Shown: piece after piece, positions 26,168 through 35,940 of the stretch
Layout: each line of letters starts with the position of its first letter
How positions within the stretch are numbered: the first letter of the stretch is position 1
NCBI RefSeq assembly: GCF_014858005.1
Contig: NZ_JACYOT010000005.1
Location: 248,001 to 312,000, forward strand
Reading direction: 5' to 3'
Length of the DNA: 64,000 nucleotides
Origin: Propioniciclava soli
Lineage (GTDB): Bacteria; Actinomycetota; Actinomycetes; Propionibacteriales; Propionibacteriaceae
Program-made: the position numbers and the translations under genes
The notes under the pieces: model-generated
The model's input: the letters and a program-made list of their open reading frames with translations, nothing else
Database searches by the model: none
What the model was told of the DNA's origin: nothing

Positions 26168-27178
26168 GTGAGAGTGGCGATGCTGGGGCCCATTGCGTGG
26201 CGGACGCCGCCGCGTCACTACGGCCCGTGGGAGCGCGTCACGAGCCTGCTCACCGAGGGGCTGGTGCGCCGGGGTGTGGACGTGACTCTCTTCGCCACGC
26301 TCGACTCGGTGACCTCCGCCAAGCTCGACGGCGTGGTGCCCTGCGGCTACGAGGAGGACCCGACGGTCGACGGACGGATCGCCGAGGCGCTGCACGTCGC
26401 CCACGCGTTGGAGCGCTCCGGCGAGTTCGACCTCGTCCACAACCAGCTGGACTGGCTCCCCCTGGCCTTCAGCGGTCTGTGCCGGGCCCCCATGGTGACG
26501 ACGATCCACGGCTTCTCCGGGCCGGCGATCCTGCCCGCCTACCGCGCCGGTCGCTCTGCCTACATCTCGATCTCGGACGCCGACCGCAGCCCCGACCTCG
26601 ACTACCTCGCCACCGTCCACCACGGGCTGGACCTGGCGGAGCTGCCCGAGGGCCCCGGCGGGGACGCCCTGGTGGCGTTCGGGCGCATCCACGCCGACAA
26701 GGGCACCGCGGACGCCATCGCGATCGCGAGGGCGGCCGGGCGGCGGCTGGTGATCTGCGGGCCCGTGCACGACGCCGAGTACCACGCCCGGGAGGTGCTG
26801 CCCCACGTCGACGGCGAGGCCGTCACCTATCTGGGTTCCGTCGGTCCAAAACGCCGCGCGGAGGTGCTGGGATCGGCGGCCGCCCTGCTCCACCCCATCG
26901 GCTTCGACGAGCCGTTCGGCCTGGCCGTCGCGGAGGCCATGGCCTGCGGCACGCCCGTGGTGGCCCACCGGCGCGGCTCCATGCCCGAGGTCGTCGACGA
27001 GGGGGTGACCGGCTTCCTGGTCGACGAGGGGGAGGGCGGTGTGGCCGCCGCCGCGGAGGCGGTGACGGCTGCTGTCGGCCTGGACCGGGCGGCGGTGAGG
27101 GCGCGCGCGGCCCACCGGTTCGGCGTCGAGACGATGGTGGACGGCTACCTCGCCGCCTACGCGCGCCTGCTGGGCTGA
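26168..27178 (+). CDS. GT4-family glycosyltransferase
   Basis: A 336-residue retaining GT-B glycosyltransferase of family 4. It has the N-terminal [21 protein letters not shown] acceptor-side start (P-P-x-x-Y-G-P-x-E is usual in this subfamily), a middle [11 protein letters not shown], and the EX7E motif in [20 protein letters not shown]. Such enzymes transfer a sugar from a nucleotide donor to a glycan or small acceptor in the cytosol. The GTG at 26168 gives the family N-terminus. It converges with the GH130 gene, the two overlapping by 22 bp at their ends. Confidence 0.88.
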   Translation: MRVAMLGPIAWRTPPRHYGPWERVTSLLTEGLVRRGVDVTLFATLDSVTSAKLDGVVPCGYEEDPTVDGRIAEALHVAHALERSGEFDLVHNQLDWLPLAFSGLCRAPMVTTIHGFSGPAILPAYRAGRSAYISISDADRSPDLDYLATVHHGLDLAELPEGPGGDALVAFGRIHADKGTADAIAIARAAGRRLVICGPVHDAEYHAREVLPHVDGEAVTYLGSVGPKRRAEVLGSAAALLHPIGFDEPFGLAVAEAMACGTPVVAHRRGSMPEVVDEGVTGFLVDEGEGGVAAAAEAVTAAVGLDRAAVRARAAHRFGVETMVDGYLAAYARLLG

Positions 27179-28632
27179 GGCTCCGGGCGCATCGCAGCGA
27201 CCAGGTCGTCGACGGCCACGGACGCCACCGCGATGCGCTGGTCGCCGATCCCGTGGGGCACGAACAGCCGTCGTCGGTGAACGAGCCCCCCGCACGAGAA
27301 GACGACGTTGGGTACATACCCCCCGTGGTGCGGGTGCGGCGTCAGCCACGGCTCCTCGAGCCGGGCGATCACGCGCGTCGGGTCGTCGCGATCGAGCAGC
27401 AGCGCGCCGAGGCTGTAGACGCGCATCGGGCCCACGCCGTGCGTGAGGACGAGCCAGCCCTCGTCGATCTCCACAGGGGCGCCCGAGTTGCCCAGTTGCC
27501 GGATCATCCACGGAGCCCCACCGGGCTCTTCGATGACGGTGGGATCGTCCCAGGTGAGCCCGTCGGCGGAGAAGGAGACACCGTTGCGGGCACCGTCGTG
27601 CCGGGTCAGCGCGGCGAAACGCCCACCGATCAGTCGGGGGAAGATCGCCATGCCCTTGTTGGTGGCGGCCACCCCCGCCAGGGGGGTGGACTGGAAGGAG
27701 GTGAGATCGGCGCTGGTCAGCATCCGCACCTGGATGTCGCGTCCGTTGTACGCCGTGTACGTCGCGCGGTACTGGGTGCTGCCCTCCTCGTCGGTGAACA
27801 GGGTGAACCGGGCGTCCTCCAGGCCGTGGGATTCGTCGTCCACGGCCGGCATCAGCACCCGCTGGTCCAGCCGCGTCCGGGGGTCGAACGCCGTGTAGTA
27901 GGCCGAGCGGGACGCGCGCCGCAACGCCTCGGCCTGCCGGTGCGAGGCGGGGTGCAGGAGCAGGTCGGGGGGCAGATCGTCGAAGGCCTGGTCGACGTCC
28001 TGGGCACGGATCCGCTCGGGCAGCCGGCCGAGCACGGCCGTGGTCAGCTCACCACCCTCCCCCGCCGCTCCGGTCAGGGCGGCGATCAATTCCCAGGGCA
28101 GCGCCGCGGGCGTGATGGTGCCGAGCACCGGCGGCCCGGAGCGCGGCTCGAATCGCCAGCCGTCATCGCCCACGACCCCGGACGCGAACTCGATCGACGA
28201 CACGTGACCCTCCCCGATCGCCCGCAGGCTGAGGGCCACCCGGAGTTCGTCGGGGCCGAGGCCGGACTGGTCGGGGTGCGGCACGGCGCTGGGGTTGCAC
28301 AGCGCGGCGCCCTCAAGGGAGAACTCGGCGGTGAACACCGCGCCGAGGACGACGGCGCGGGCGTCGCTGATGTGCTCGCCCCGCGGGGTCAGGGGGTGCG
28401 CGTGCTGCAGCAGGGTTTGGCGGAGGGTGCCGTGGTGGAGGGCGAACCGGGCCACGACGTCGCCGGCGAGCCGCTCCACCTCGGCCTCGTCGAGGGCCAT
28501 GACGCGGGCGACGAGATCGGGTGCGAGGTTGCCGTGCCCCGGGTCGGCGCTGGGCATGAACAGGCGCGCCACGACGCGCTCAGGGTCGGGATCCAGCGTC
28601 TGGTCGGCGTGACGGATGACGTGCGGGGGCAT
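27157..28632 (-). CDS. GH130-family beta-mannoside phosphorylase-like protein
   Basis: A 491-residue protein whose C-terminal 300 residues match glycoside hydrolase family 130 (PF04041): GLEDARFTLFTDE, YRATYTAYNG, NKGMAIFPRLIGGRFAAL, NSGAPVEIDEGWLVLTHGV and HHGGYVPNVVFSCGG. GH130 enzymes phosphorolyse or hydrolyse beta-mannosides. The N-terminal 190 residues form an extra helical region. The gene overlaps the upstream toroid-like gene by 53 bp and follows a GT4 gene, so it probably acts on the glycan made by this cluster. It ends with a TAG stop, showing that TAG terminates translation here. The ATG at 28632 is inferred from the absence of a better start. Confidence 0.85.
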   Translation of the reverse strand: MPPHVIRHADQTLDPDPERVVARLFMPSADPGHGNLAPDLVARVMALDEAEVERLAGDVVARFALHHGTLRQTLLQHAHPLTPRGEHISDARAVVLGAVFTAEFSLEGAALCNPSAVPHPDQSGLGPDELRVALSLRAIGEGHVSSIEFASGVVGDDGWRFEPRSGPPVLGTITPAALPWELIAALTGAAGEGGELTTAVLGRLPERIRAQDVDQAFDDLPPDLLLHPASHRQAEALRRASRSAYYTAFDPRTRLDQRVLMPAVDDESHGLEDARFTLFTDEEGSTQYRATYTAYNGRDIQVRMLTSADLTSFQSTPLAGVAATNKGMAIFPRLIGGRFAALTRHDGARNGVSFSADGLTWDDPTVIEEPGGAPWMIRQLGNSGAPVEIDEGWLVLTHGVGPMRVYSLGALLLDRDDPTRVIARLEEPWLTPHPHHGGYVPNVVFSCGGLVHRRRLFVPHGIGDQRIAVASVAVDDLVAAMRPEPQPSRRA

Positions 28633-29611
28633 GCACAACTCCTTTGCGGCGGGCCTGGAGCAGCACCGACAACGCGGACAGGGTGGATTCCGCGCCCCTG
28701 TTCTGGTTGCGCCCGTGCGGCTGCAAGCCATCGTAACCAGCACCGGTGGCCTCGTCGTACAGGCACACGCCGACGTCGTTGTCGCCGGTGAACCACCGCC
28801 AGCTGCGGTCGACGGCGACCGACCAGAAGGCGTCCGAGGTGAGGTCGTGGGCGCGGGCACAGGCATCGGCCAACGCGGCCAGTTCGATCGGCTGCTGGTC
28901 GAAACCGGGGCCCTCCTCCCCCAGGGCTCGCCCACCCACGGGGGTCACCGAGAAGTGGTCCCCCAGAGTCTCGGCGTCGACCAGGAAGCGCAGCTGCTCG
29001 AGCCCGAGGGCGATGAGGTCGGGGCGCGCCAGCGCGGAGCCGGCCGCCAGCAGCGCCTCCGGTAGACGCGCGTTGTCGTAGGCGAGGCGCTCCTCGGGCC
29101 AGGGCCCCGAGCCCAGCGCTGCGAGCCAGTCGGCGGCGTCGGCCACCAGGGCGCGGGCCGCCGGGCCGCCCTCCGCCACGGCGCCCAGCACGGCGAGGGC
29201 CACCGCCCGGGGGGAGCGTGGCCGGCGGCGCGCCAGCAGCGCGAAGCCCCGCGCGGCGTCGCGTCGCGCCGAGGCGTCCAGCCGGTGGTCGGCGGCAGCC
29301 GTCCCCAGCGCCCACGTCGCCCGGCCCCACCAGTCACCCTCCCCCGGCTCGTCCTGCCAGCCCCCCGGGCCCAGTCTGTTGTGGCAGCGACCGTCGGCCG
29401 TCACGGCGTCGCAGACCATGCGCAGGTGGACGGCGAGCAGGTCATCGAGGGACGGGTCGGCCGCCCGGCAGAGCAGGACGACGGCCCGCGCGTTGTCGTC
29501 CACGCAATAGCCGTGCCCGACGCGGGGGGCGTCCATCTCGGCGTGTTCGAAGAGGGCGCGCGCGTCCGTGAGGCGCCTCAGGTGGGTGAACCTCGGCTCC
29601 GGCAGGGTCAC
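28580..29611 (-). CDS. Helical toroid-like protein of a glycan cluster
   Basis: A 343-residue, helix-rich protein with a repeated pattern of Ala/Leu helices (AVALAVLGAVAEGGPAARAL, YDNARLPEALLAAGSALAR, FDQQPIELAALADACARAHD), as in alpha/alpha-toroid proteins of carbohydrate metabolism. HGYCVDDNARAVVLL and WWGRATWALG are conserved-looking motifs that often occur in proteins fused or adjacent to GT4 enzymes in GH130 clusters. Its activity is unknown. The GTG overlaps the stop of the upstream GT4 gene (GTGA), and its own 3' end overlaps the GH130 gene by 53 bp. Confidence 0.75.
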   Translation of the reverse strand: MTLPEPRFTHLRRLTDARALFEHAEMDAPRVGHGYCVDDNARAVVLLCRAADPSLDDLLAVHLRMVCDAVTADGRCHNRLGPGGWQDEPGEGDWWGRATWALGTAAADHRLDASARRDAARGFALLARRRPRSPRAVALAVLGAVAEGGPAARALVADAADWLAALGSGPWPEERLAYDNARLPEALLAAGSALARPDLIALGLEQLRFLVDAETLGDHFSVTPVGGRALGEEGPGFDQQPIELAALADACARAHDLTSDAFWSVAVDRSWRWFTGDNDVGVCLYDEATGAGYDGLQPHGRNQNRGAESTLSALSVLLQARRKGVVHAPARHPSRRPDAGSRP

Positions 29612-30741
29612 CGGGCTTCCCCGGCCGGGTCCCCGTGGCGCGCGCCGAGGAGGGCCGCCGCGACGTCGAGATAGCGTGCCGCCACCGCCGGCCAGTAGAG
29701 GGACGCGGCCTCCCGCTGGGCGCTGGCCCGCATGCGATCCGCCTCCTCCTCGTGGGTCAGGATGGTGGTGAGGGCGTCCGCCATCGCCTCCGGCGTCCGA
29801 TGGGGCACCGTCACGCCCGCCCCGCCGGCCAACAGCTCGACGGCGTGCGGGAAGGCCGTGGAGACGACCGGCACGCCGGCCGCGACCGAGTCGATGAGCA
29901 CGCCCGAGGTCACCTGCTCGGTGGAGTCGTAGGGCAGCAGCACGACATCGGCGGTGGCCAGCAACGCGGGGATCGCGTCGGTGGCGCGGTAGGTCGCGTC
30001 GAAGCGCACCATGTCCCCCACACCCAACTCGTCTGCGCGGCGGCGGAGGCCGTCGCGGTAGCGCTCGCCCTCGCGCGCCACCACCTTGGGGTGCGTCTCG
30101 CCGGCGATGAGATAGTGCGGACGGGGGTCGAGGTCGCGCAGGCGGGGCATCGCCTCGATCGCCCACTCGATGCCCTTGCCGGGCCCGATGAGCCCCCATG
30201 TGAGGATGCGCGGGCTGGGGCGTTCGTCGGTGGAACGGGCCTGGGCCGGCGGGGCGGCGCCGTGGGGGATGACCACGACGCGTTCCGGGTCGACGCGGTA
30301 GCCGCCGAGCAGCCGCGTCCGGGCTGCCTGGGTCATGGTCACGACGGCGTCCGCACGGTCCATCACCCGTTCGAGAACGGCGCGCTGCGTGGTGGAGGGC
30401 TGCGTCAGCACGGTGTGCACCACGACGATCACGGGCACCCGAATCCGGTCCAGGACGTCCACCACCTCGACGCCGTCCGGGCCGCCGTAGATGCCGTACT
30501 CGTGCTGCACGACGACGACATCGCAGGCGTTCAACTCCGCTGCCGCCCGCCGCCGGCTCAGCTCGTCGCCGGCCCAGAGCTCGCTGGCCACGTCGGGCAG
30601 GGCGAGGTGCTCGGGGGCGTCCAGGGAGCGGACCACGCGGATCCCGGCGCCGTGCGAACGCAGAGCGCCGGCCAAGGCGGCGTTGAACGTGGCCAACCCA
30701 CACAGGGTGGGCGGGTACGAACTGAGCAGACCGATCTCCAT
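29608..30741 (-). CDS. GT4-family glycosyltransferase
   Basis: A 377-residue GT-B glycosyltransferase. N-terminal MEIGLLSSYPPTLCGLATF is typical of a GT4 subgroup beside GH130 genes; VVVQHEYGIYGG and VVIPHGAAP mark the first domain and hinge; ILTWGLIGPGKGIEWAIEAM and LLPYDSTEQVTSGVLIDSVA form the nucleotide-sugar side. It is the first gene of a minus-strand cluster with the toroid-like and GH130 genes, probably for making and recycling a mannose-containing oligosaccharide or glycan; that substrate is inferred from the GH130 partner only. Confidence 0.88.
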   Translation of the reverse strand: MEIGLLSSYPPTLCGLATFNAALAGALRSHGAGIRVVRSLDAPEHLALPDVASELWAGDELSRRRAAAELNACDVVVVQHEYGIYGGPDGVEVVDVLDRIRVPVIVVVHTVLTQPSTTQRAVLERVMDRADAVVTMTQAARTRLLGGYRVDPERVVVIPHGAAPPAQARSTDERPSPRILTWGLIGPGKGIEWAIEAMPRLRDLDPRPHYLIAGETHPKVVAREGERYRDGLRRRADELGVGDMVRFDATYRATDAIPALLATADVVLLPYDSTEQVTSGVLIDSVAAGVPVVSTAFPHAVELLAGGAGVTVPHRTPEAMADALTTILTHEEEADRMRASAQREAASLYWPAVAARYLDVAAALLGARHGDPAGEAR

Positions 30742-30890
30742 GGTGCCAATCCCCTCTGGCCAAGCCGAGCGTCACACGACGACTCCCCGCCACCCTAACC
30801 CACCCTGGCGAGGTGGGATGGGCGTCCGGCGCCGCCTCGCTCCCGGCTGCCAGGTGCCACCGTCCGGGCGACGCGCCGGCTCCGGCGCAA

Positions 30891-30964
30891 CTCACACTCC
30901 GGTATGTGCCTCAAACTCCGCGACCGGAACCGGAGTGTGAGACCACAGTGTGCGTGTCGGCCCG
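30891..30964 (+). repeat. 74-bp palindromic element, copy 6 (solo, beside tRNA-Ile)
   Basis: A solo copy from CTCACACTCCGG to GTGTCGGCCCG. CTCAAACTCCG (30910-30920) pairs with CGGAGTGTGAG rather than the usual CGGAGTTTGAG. It lies 12 bp beyond the 3' end of the minus-strand tRNA-Ile gene, where a hairpin of this kind could end the tRNA transcript. Confidence 0.8.
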
Positions 30965-30976
30965 CATCTGCGGGGC

Positions 30977-31053
30977 TGGTGGGGCGTGCGGGGCTCGAAC
31001 CCGCGACCCAGGGATTATGAGTCCCCTGCTCTGACCGGCTGAGCTAACGCCCC
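30977..31053 (-). tRNA. tRNA-Ile (CAU anticodon)
   Basis: The minus strand folds into a full cloverleaf with 5' GGGGCGT pairing with 3' ACGCCCC, discriminator A and encoded CCA. The anticodon loop CTCATAA has CAT at 31019-31017. The anticodon arm GACTCATAATC matches the E. coli minor isoleucine tRNA rather than a methionine tRNA, so it should be modified by TilS to read AUA codons. Confidence 0.85.
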
Positions 31054-34000
31054 CAGCGCGCCACCACCCTACTGGCAGCCCAGCTGCCGCGGCCCGTGCC
31101 CCACCCCCGCCCGCCCCGCGGCCAGGGATGCCAAATTCGCCGTTTCCCCTCACACTCCTTCTCGCGCCGGGGGGACGCCTTGAGTCGTCGTCGTCCCCGA
31201 GAGGCATCCCCCGTGTTGCACGCCGCCCCCGAGGTCCGTCGCCCAGCCGGCCACACCCGCCGTCTGGTCGCCCTCGTGGTCGCGTTCACCCTGGCTCTTC
31301 TCGGGCTGCCCGTGATCACCGTGCTCAACGCCACGCCCGCCGCGGCCGCGACGCCGGGGTGCGATTTCGCCGACCGGGGTGGCGTCGGGAGTTACCGTGA
31401 CCGGATCTGCTGGGTCAACCTGGCCGACTTCAGCAACAGCACCGTCAACTCGGCGAACGGCCAGACCGTCACCCAGACCCTGCCGGGCGGCTTCACCCTC
31501 ACGTTCAACCTTCGGCGCACCACCGGTACCGGCACGACCGCGTCCGCGAGCGCCACACCGACGTGGTACGACACCGCGTCGGGGGAGGGCGCGGCCATCG
31601 GCAACACGGCGTACCTGGGCATCGAGGGACAGCCGGTGTGGTACGTCACGGCCGGCTCAAGCCTCAACGAGACCTTCCGCGTCTCAGGGGTCGTCCTGCG
31701 CAACCCGGCAGGAGCCCAGATCACGAACTTCGCCCTCATCGGGGCCGACGGCGAGTCCACGGACGCCGCCGGCTCCCTGCGGGAGTACATCCGCTTCTCG
31801 GTGCAGAACACGACGGTCTCGGTGCTGGAGAACGTGCCCTCGGGCACCGGTGCCCTGGCCTGCACGGGTGGGCTCACCACCACCTCCACCTCGATCGACT
31901 GCGTGGGCAACGTCGCCAACCCGGGGGCGCTCATCGTCCAGGCCCCCGCCACGAGCAACATGTCCATGGACGTGCGCCTCAACCGCCCCTCATTCGGCGC
32001 GCAGGGGTTCATGTTCGGCGTCTACCTGCCCACCATCACGCTGCGCAAGAACGTGAACGGCCTCGTCAACGCCTCCGACGCCTTCACCATCCGCGCCACC
32101 CCCACGGGTGGGACCCCCATCACCGCGACCACCTCGGGCGCCAACTCGGCCACCACCGGCTCCGCCATGGGATTCATCGGCGGCGCCGTCACCCTCGACG
32201 AGGTGGCGGCCAACGCCGGGACCGACCTGAGCCGGTACTCCCAGTCCTAGTCCTGCACCAACGCCGCCACCGGATCCGCCACGGTGCTTCCGGCCCAGGG
32301 GACGACCGGCACGAGGGTGTCCATCTCACCCACCACGGCGAACGACAACATCACCTGCATCCTCACCAACACCGCGCCCCCACCGGCGATCTCCATCGTG
32401 AAATCGGCATCGGTGACGTCGTTCTCGGCCGCGGGCCAGCCGGTCGCCTACTCCTTCGTCGTCACCAACTCCGGCGGCCAGACGTTGACGGGCGTCCGGG
32501 TCGCCGACCCCCTGAGCGGGCTGTCCGCCGTCTCCTGCCCCACGACGACGCTGGCACCGGGGGCGTCCACGACCTGTACGGCGTCCTACACCACCACGGC
32601 GGCGGACGTGACCGCCGGCCAGGTCGCCAACACCGCCACGGCCGCCGGCACGACGCCCACCGCACAGCAGGTCACCGCCACCAGCACCCGGGTGACCGTC
32701 CCCTACGTCGCGAGCTCCGACCTGGTGGCCGACAAGTCCGTCACCGTCGGCGCGGCCACCCCGTTCGTGCCGGGCCAGCAGGTGAGCTGGACGGTCACCG
32801 CGCGCAACAACGGCCCGTCGGTCGCCACCAACCCGACCATCTCCGATGTCGTTCCGAACGCGGTCACCAACCTCGCCGTCAGCAACGTCTCCGCCGGCTG
32901 GACGTGTTCGATCGCGGGCCAGAACGTCAACTGCAACGCCGCCAGCCTCGCCGTCGGCGCCACGGCCTCCATCCGGGTCACCGGCACGCTCGACCCGGCC
33001 CACACCGGCCCGTTGACGAACACCGCCACCACGTCCTCCTCCTCGGGCGACCCCAACACGGCCAACAACACCGACTCCGAGACGACCGCCACCGCCCCGA
33101 GTGCCGACCTGTCGTTGGCGAAGGCCGCCACGACCTCCCCGCTCGTCGCCGGCTCGCAGGCCACGTGGACGCTGACCGCGACCAACGCCGGCCCCTCCAC
33201 AGCCGTCACCCCCACGATCACGGACACCCTGCCGGCCACCGTCACCGGCATCACCGCGACGACCGCCACCACCGGGTGGACGTGCGCGGTGAGCGGGCAG
33301 ACGGTGACCTGTTCGGCGTCCTCGCTCGCCCCCGGCGCCACCGCGGCGGTCACCGTCCGCGGCACGGTCGCGTCCACCGCCAGCGGGTCGCTCGTCAACA
33401 CCGGTGCGCTCACCTCGAGCACTCCCGACCCGGCCGGCGCCAACAACAGCGCCTCGGTGACGACGCCGATCACCCAGGCGGCCGACCTGCTGGCGGTGAA
33501 GTCGACGGCCGGCGCCACGTCGTTCACCCCCGGTGGCACCGCGTCGTGGAACGTCACGGTCACCAACAACGGCCCCTCCGTGGCCACGGCGGTCAACCTG
33601 TCCGACGCCGTGCCCGCCGCGGTCACGGGCTTGGCCGTCACCGCCCCCAGCGGTGTCACGTGCTCGACGACCGGGCAGAACGTCACCTGCACCAACCCCT
33701 CCTTGGCCTTCGGCGCGTCCTTCACCGTCACCATCGCGGGCACCCTCAGCCCGAGCTTCACCGGCACGCTGGTCAACACCGCGTCCGTGACCGCGGCCAC
33801 GACCGATCCGGTGACCACCAACAACTCCTCCACCACGTCGACGCCCACGGCCCCGCGCGCCGACCTCGTCGCCGCCAAGACCCACGTCGCGGGCACCACG
33901 CCGGGCCAACCGGTCAGCTGGCGCGCCACCGTGACGAACAACGGGCCCTCCACGGCGGCCTCCCCCACCCTCACGGACGCCGTGCCCGCGGCCGTCACCG

Positions 34001-34707
34001 GCATCACCGCCACGGCCCCGAGCGGGTGGACCTGCACGGTCTCGGGCCAGAACGTCAACTGCTCGGCCGCCAGTCTGGCGCCGGGGGCGTCCGCCACCGT
34101 GCAACTGTCCGGCACCCTGGCCGCCACGGCCAGCGGAACGCTCACAAACAGCACCAGCGTCGCCTCCGCGACCACCGACCCCACCTCGGCCAACAACACG
34201 GCCAGCGCCTCGGTCACCCTCACGCCGAGCGCCGACGTGGCGGTGACGAAGGCCGCCACCAGCACCTCGGTCACGGCCGGCGGCACGGTCACCTGGAACC
34301 TGGACGTCGTCAACAACGGCCCGTCGGTGGCGCGGGACATCGTGCTGACCGATGTGGTGCCGGACGCGGTGAGCGGCATCACGATCACGACCGGCCTGCC
34401 CCAGGGATTCTGTTCGCTGAGCGGGCAGACGGTGACGTGCACACCCAACACCGACTGGCCCGTCGGGGCGTCCGCCCGCATCACGATCAGCGGCCGCGTG
34501 TCGCCCACCGCCACCGGATCCCTGGCCAACACGGCAACCCTGACCACGTCGACGGCCGACCCGGCGCCGGTCAACAATTCCGCCACCACGACGACGCCGA
34601 TCACCGTGTCGTCGGACCTGCTGGCGGTCAAGTCCCAGGCCGCCCCGAACCCCGCGGTGCCGGGCCAGCCGGTCAGCTGGTCGGTGACGCTCACCAACAA
34701 CGGCCCC

Positions 34708-34782
34708 TCGGTGGCCACGGCCCCGGTGTTCTCCGACACGGTGCCGGCCTCGGTCACCGGCGTGGCCGTCACGACGCCCGCG
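34708..34782 (+). repeat. 75-bp segment identical to 35866-35940
   Basis: From TCGGTGGCCACGGCCCCGG to ACGACGCCCGCG, 75 bases are identical in two DUF11 units about 1.16 kb apart (three units), while the flanks differ. This points to recent gene conversion or unequal exchange. Confidence 0.8.
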
Positions 34783-35865
34783 ACGGGTTGGGCCTGCACG
34801 GTCGGCGCCGGCAACGCCGTGGCGTGCGGCGCCCCCACGCTGGCCGCCGGCACCTCGGTGACGTTCACGGTCACCGGCACGCTCAGCCCGAGCCACACCG
34901 GCACGCTCACCAACACCGCCACCGTCAGCTCAGCAACCACCGACCCGCTGACGACGAACAACAGCTCGACCACGTCGACGCCCACGTCCCCCAGCGCCGA
35001 CCTGGCCGTCACGAAGTCGGCGGCCTCCCCCACCCCGCTCGTGCCCGGGCAGCCGGCCAGCTGGACGATCACCCTCACCAACGCCGGCCCGTCGACGGCC
35101 CTGGCCCCGCGCATCACCGACACCCTGCCCTCCGCGCTGACGGGCGCGACCGCCGCGCTGTCCGACGACGCGTCGGCCGCGGGCTGGACGTGCACCGTGA
35201 GCGGCACGTCGCTGGGCTGCGGCGACGACGCCCTCGCCCCCGGCACCAGCGTCACCGTGACGGTCACTGGCACGATCGCCGCCGCCACGACCGGCCAGGT
35301 CACCAACAGCGTGAGCGCCTCGAGCTCGACCACCGACCCGGTCACCGGCAACAACAGCGCCGCGGTCACCACCGCCACGGCCCCCAGCGCGGATCTCGGC
35401 GTCGGCAAGCAACTGCTCACCGCGTCGCCCGCCGTGCCGGGCCAGACCGTGAGCTGGCGCGTCACCGTCACCAACGGCGGGCCCTCGACGGCCACCGGCG
35501 TCACGACCACCGACGCCGTCCCCGCCGACGTGACCGGCGTCGCCGTCAGCGGAGTCCCGGCCGGCACCACCTGCTCGGTCCAGGGCAGCACGGTCACCTG
35601 CACCACGGCCACGCTGGCGCCCGCCGCGAACACGTCGTTCGTGGTCACGGGCACGCTGGCGGCCTCCCACACCGGCGACCTCACCAACGCTGCCGCAGTC
35701 ACGGCCAGCACCGCCGACCCGGTGTCGACCAACAACAGCGTCGCCCTCATCACCCCCACCGCCCCGAGCGCCGACCTGGGCATCACCAAGTCGGGCGCGA
35801 CGCCCAACCCGGGCGTCGCCGGCCAGCCCGTCTCCTGGACGCTGACCGTGACCAACACCGGCCCG

Positions 35866-35940
35866 TCGGTGGCCACGGCCCCGGTGTTCTCCGACACGGT
35901 GCCGGCCTCGGTCACCGGCGTGGCCGTCACGACGCCCGCG
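35866..35940 (+). repeat. 75-bp segment identical to 34708-34782
   Basis: Second member of the identical pair inside the DUF11 array; it encodes the same 25 residues around [17 protein letters not shown]. Confidence 0.8.
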
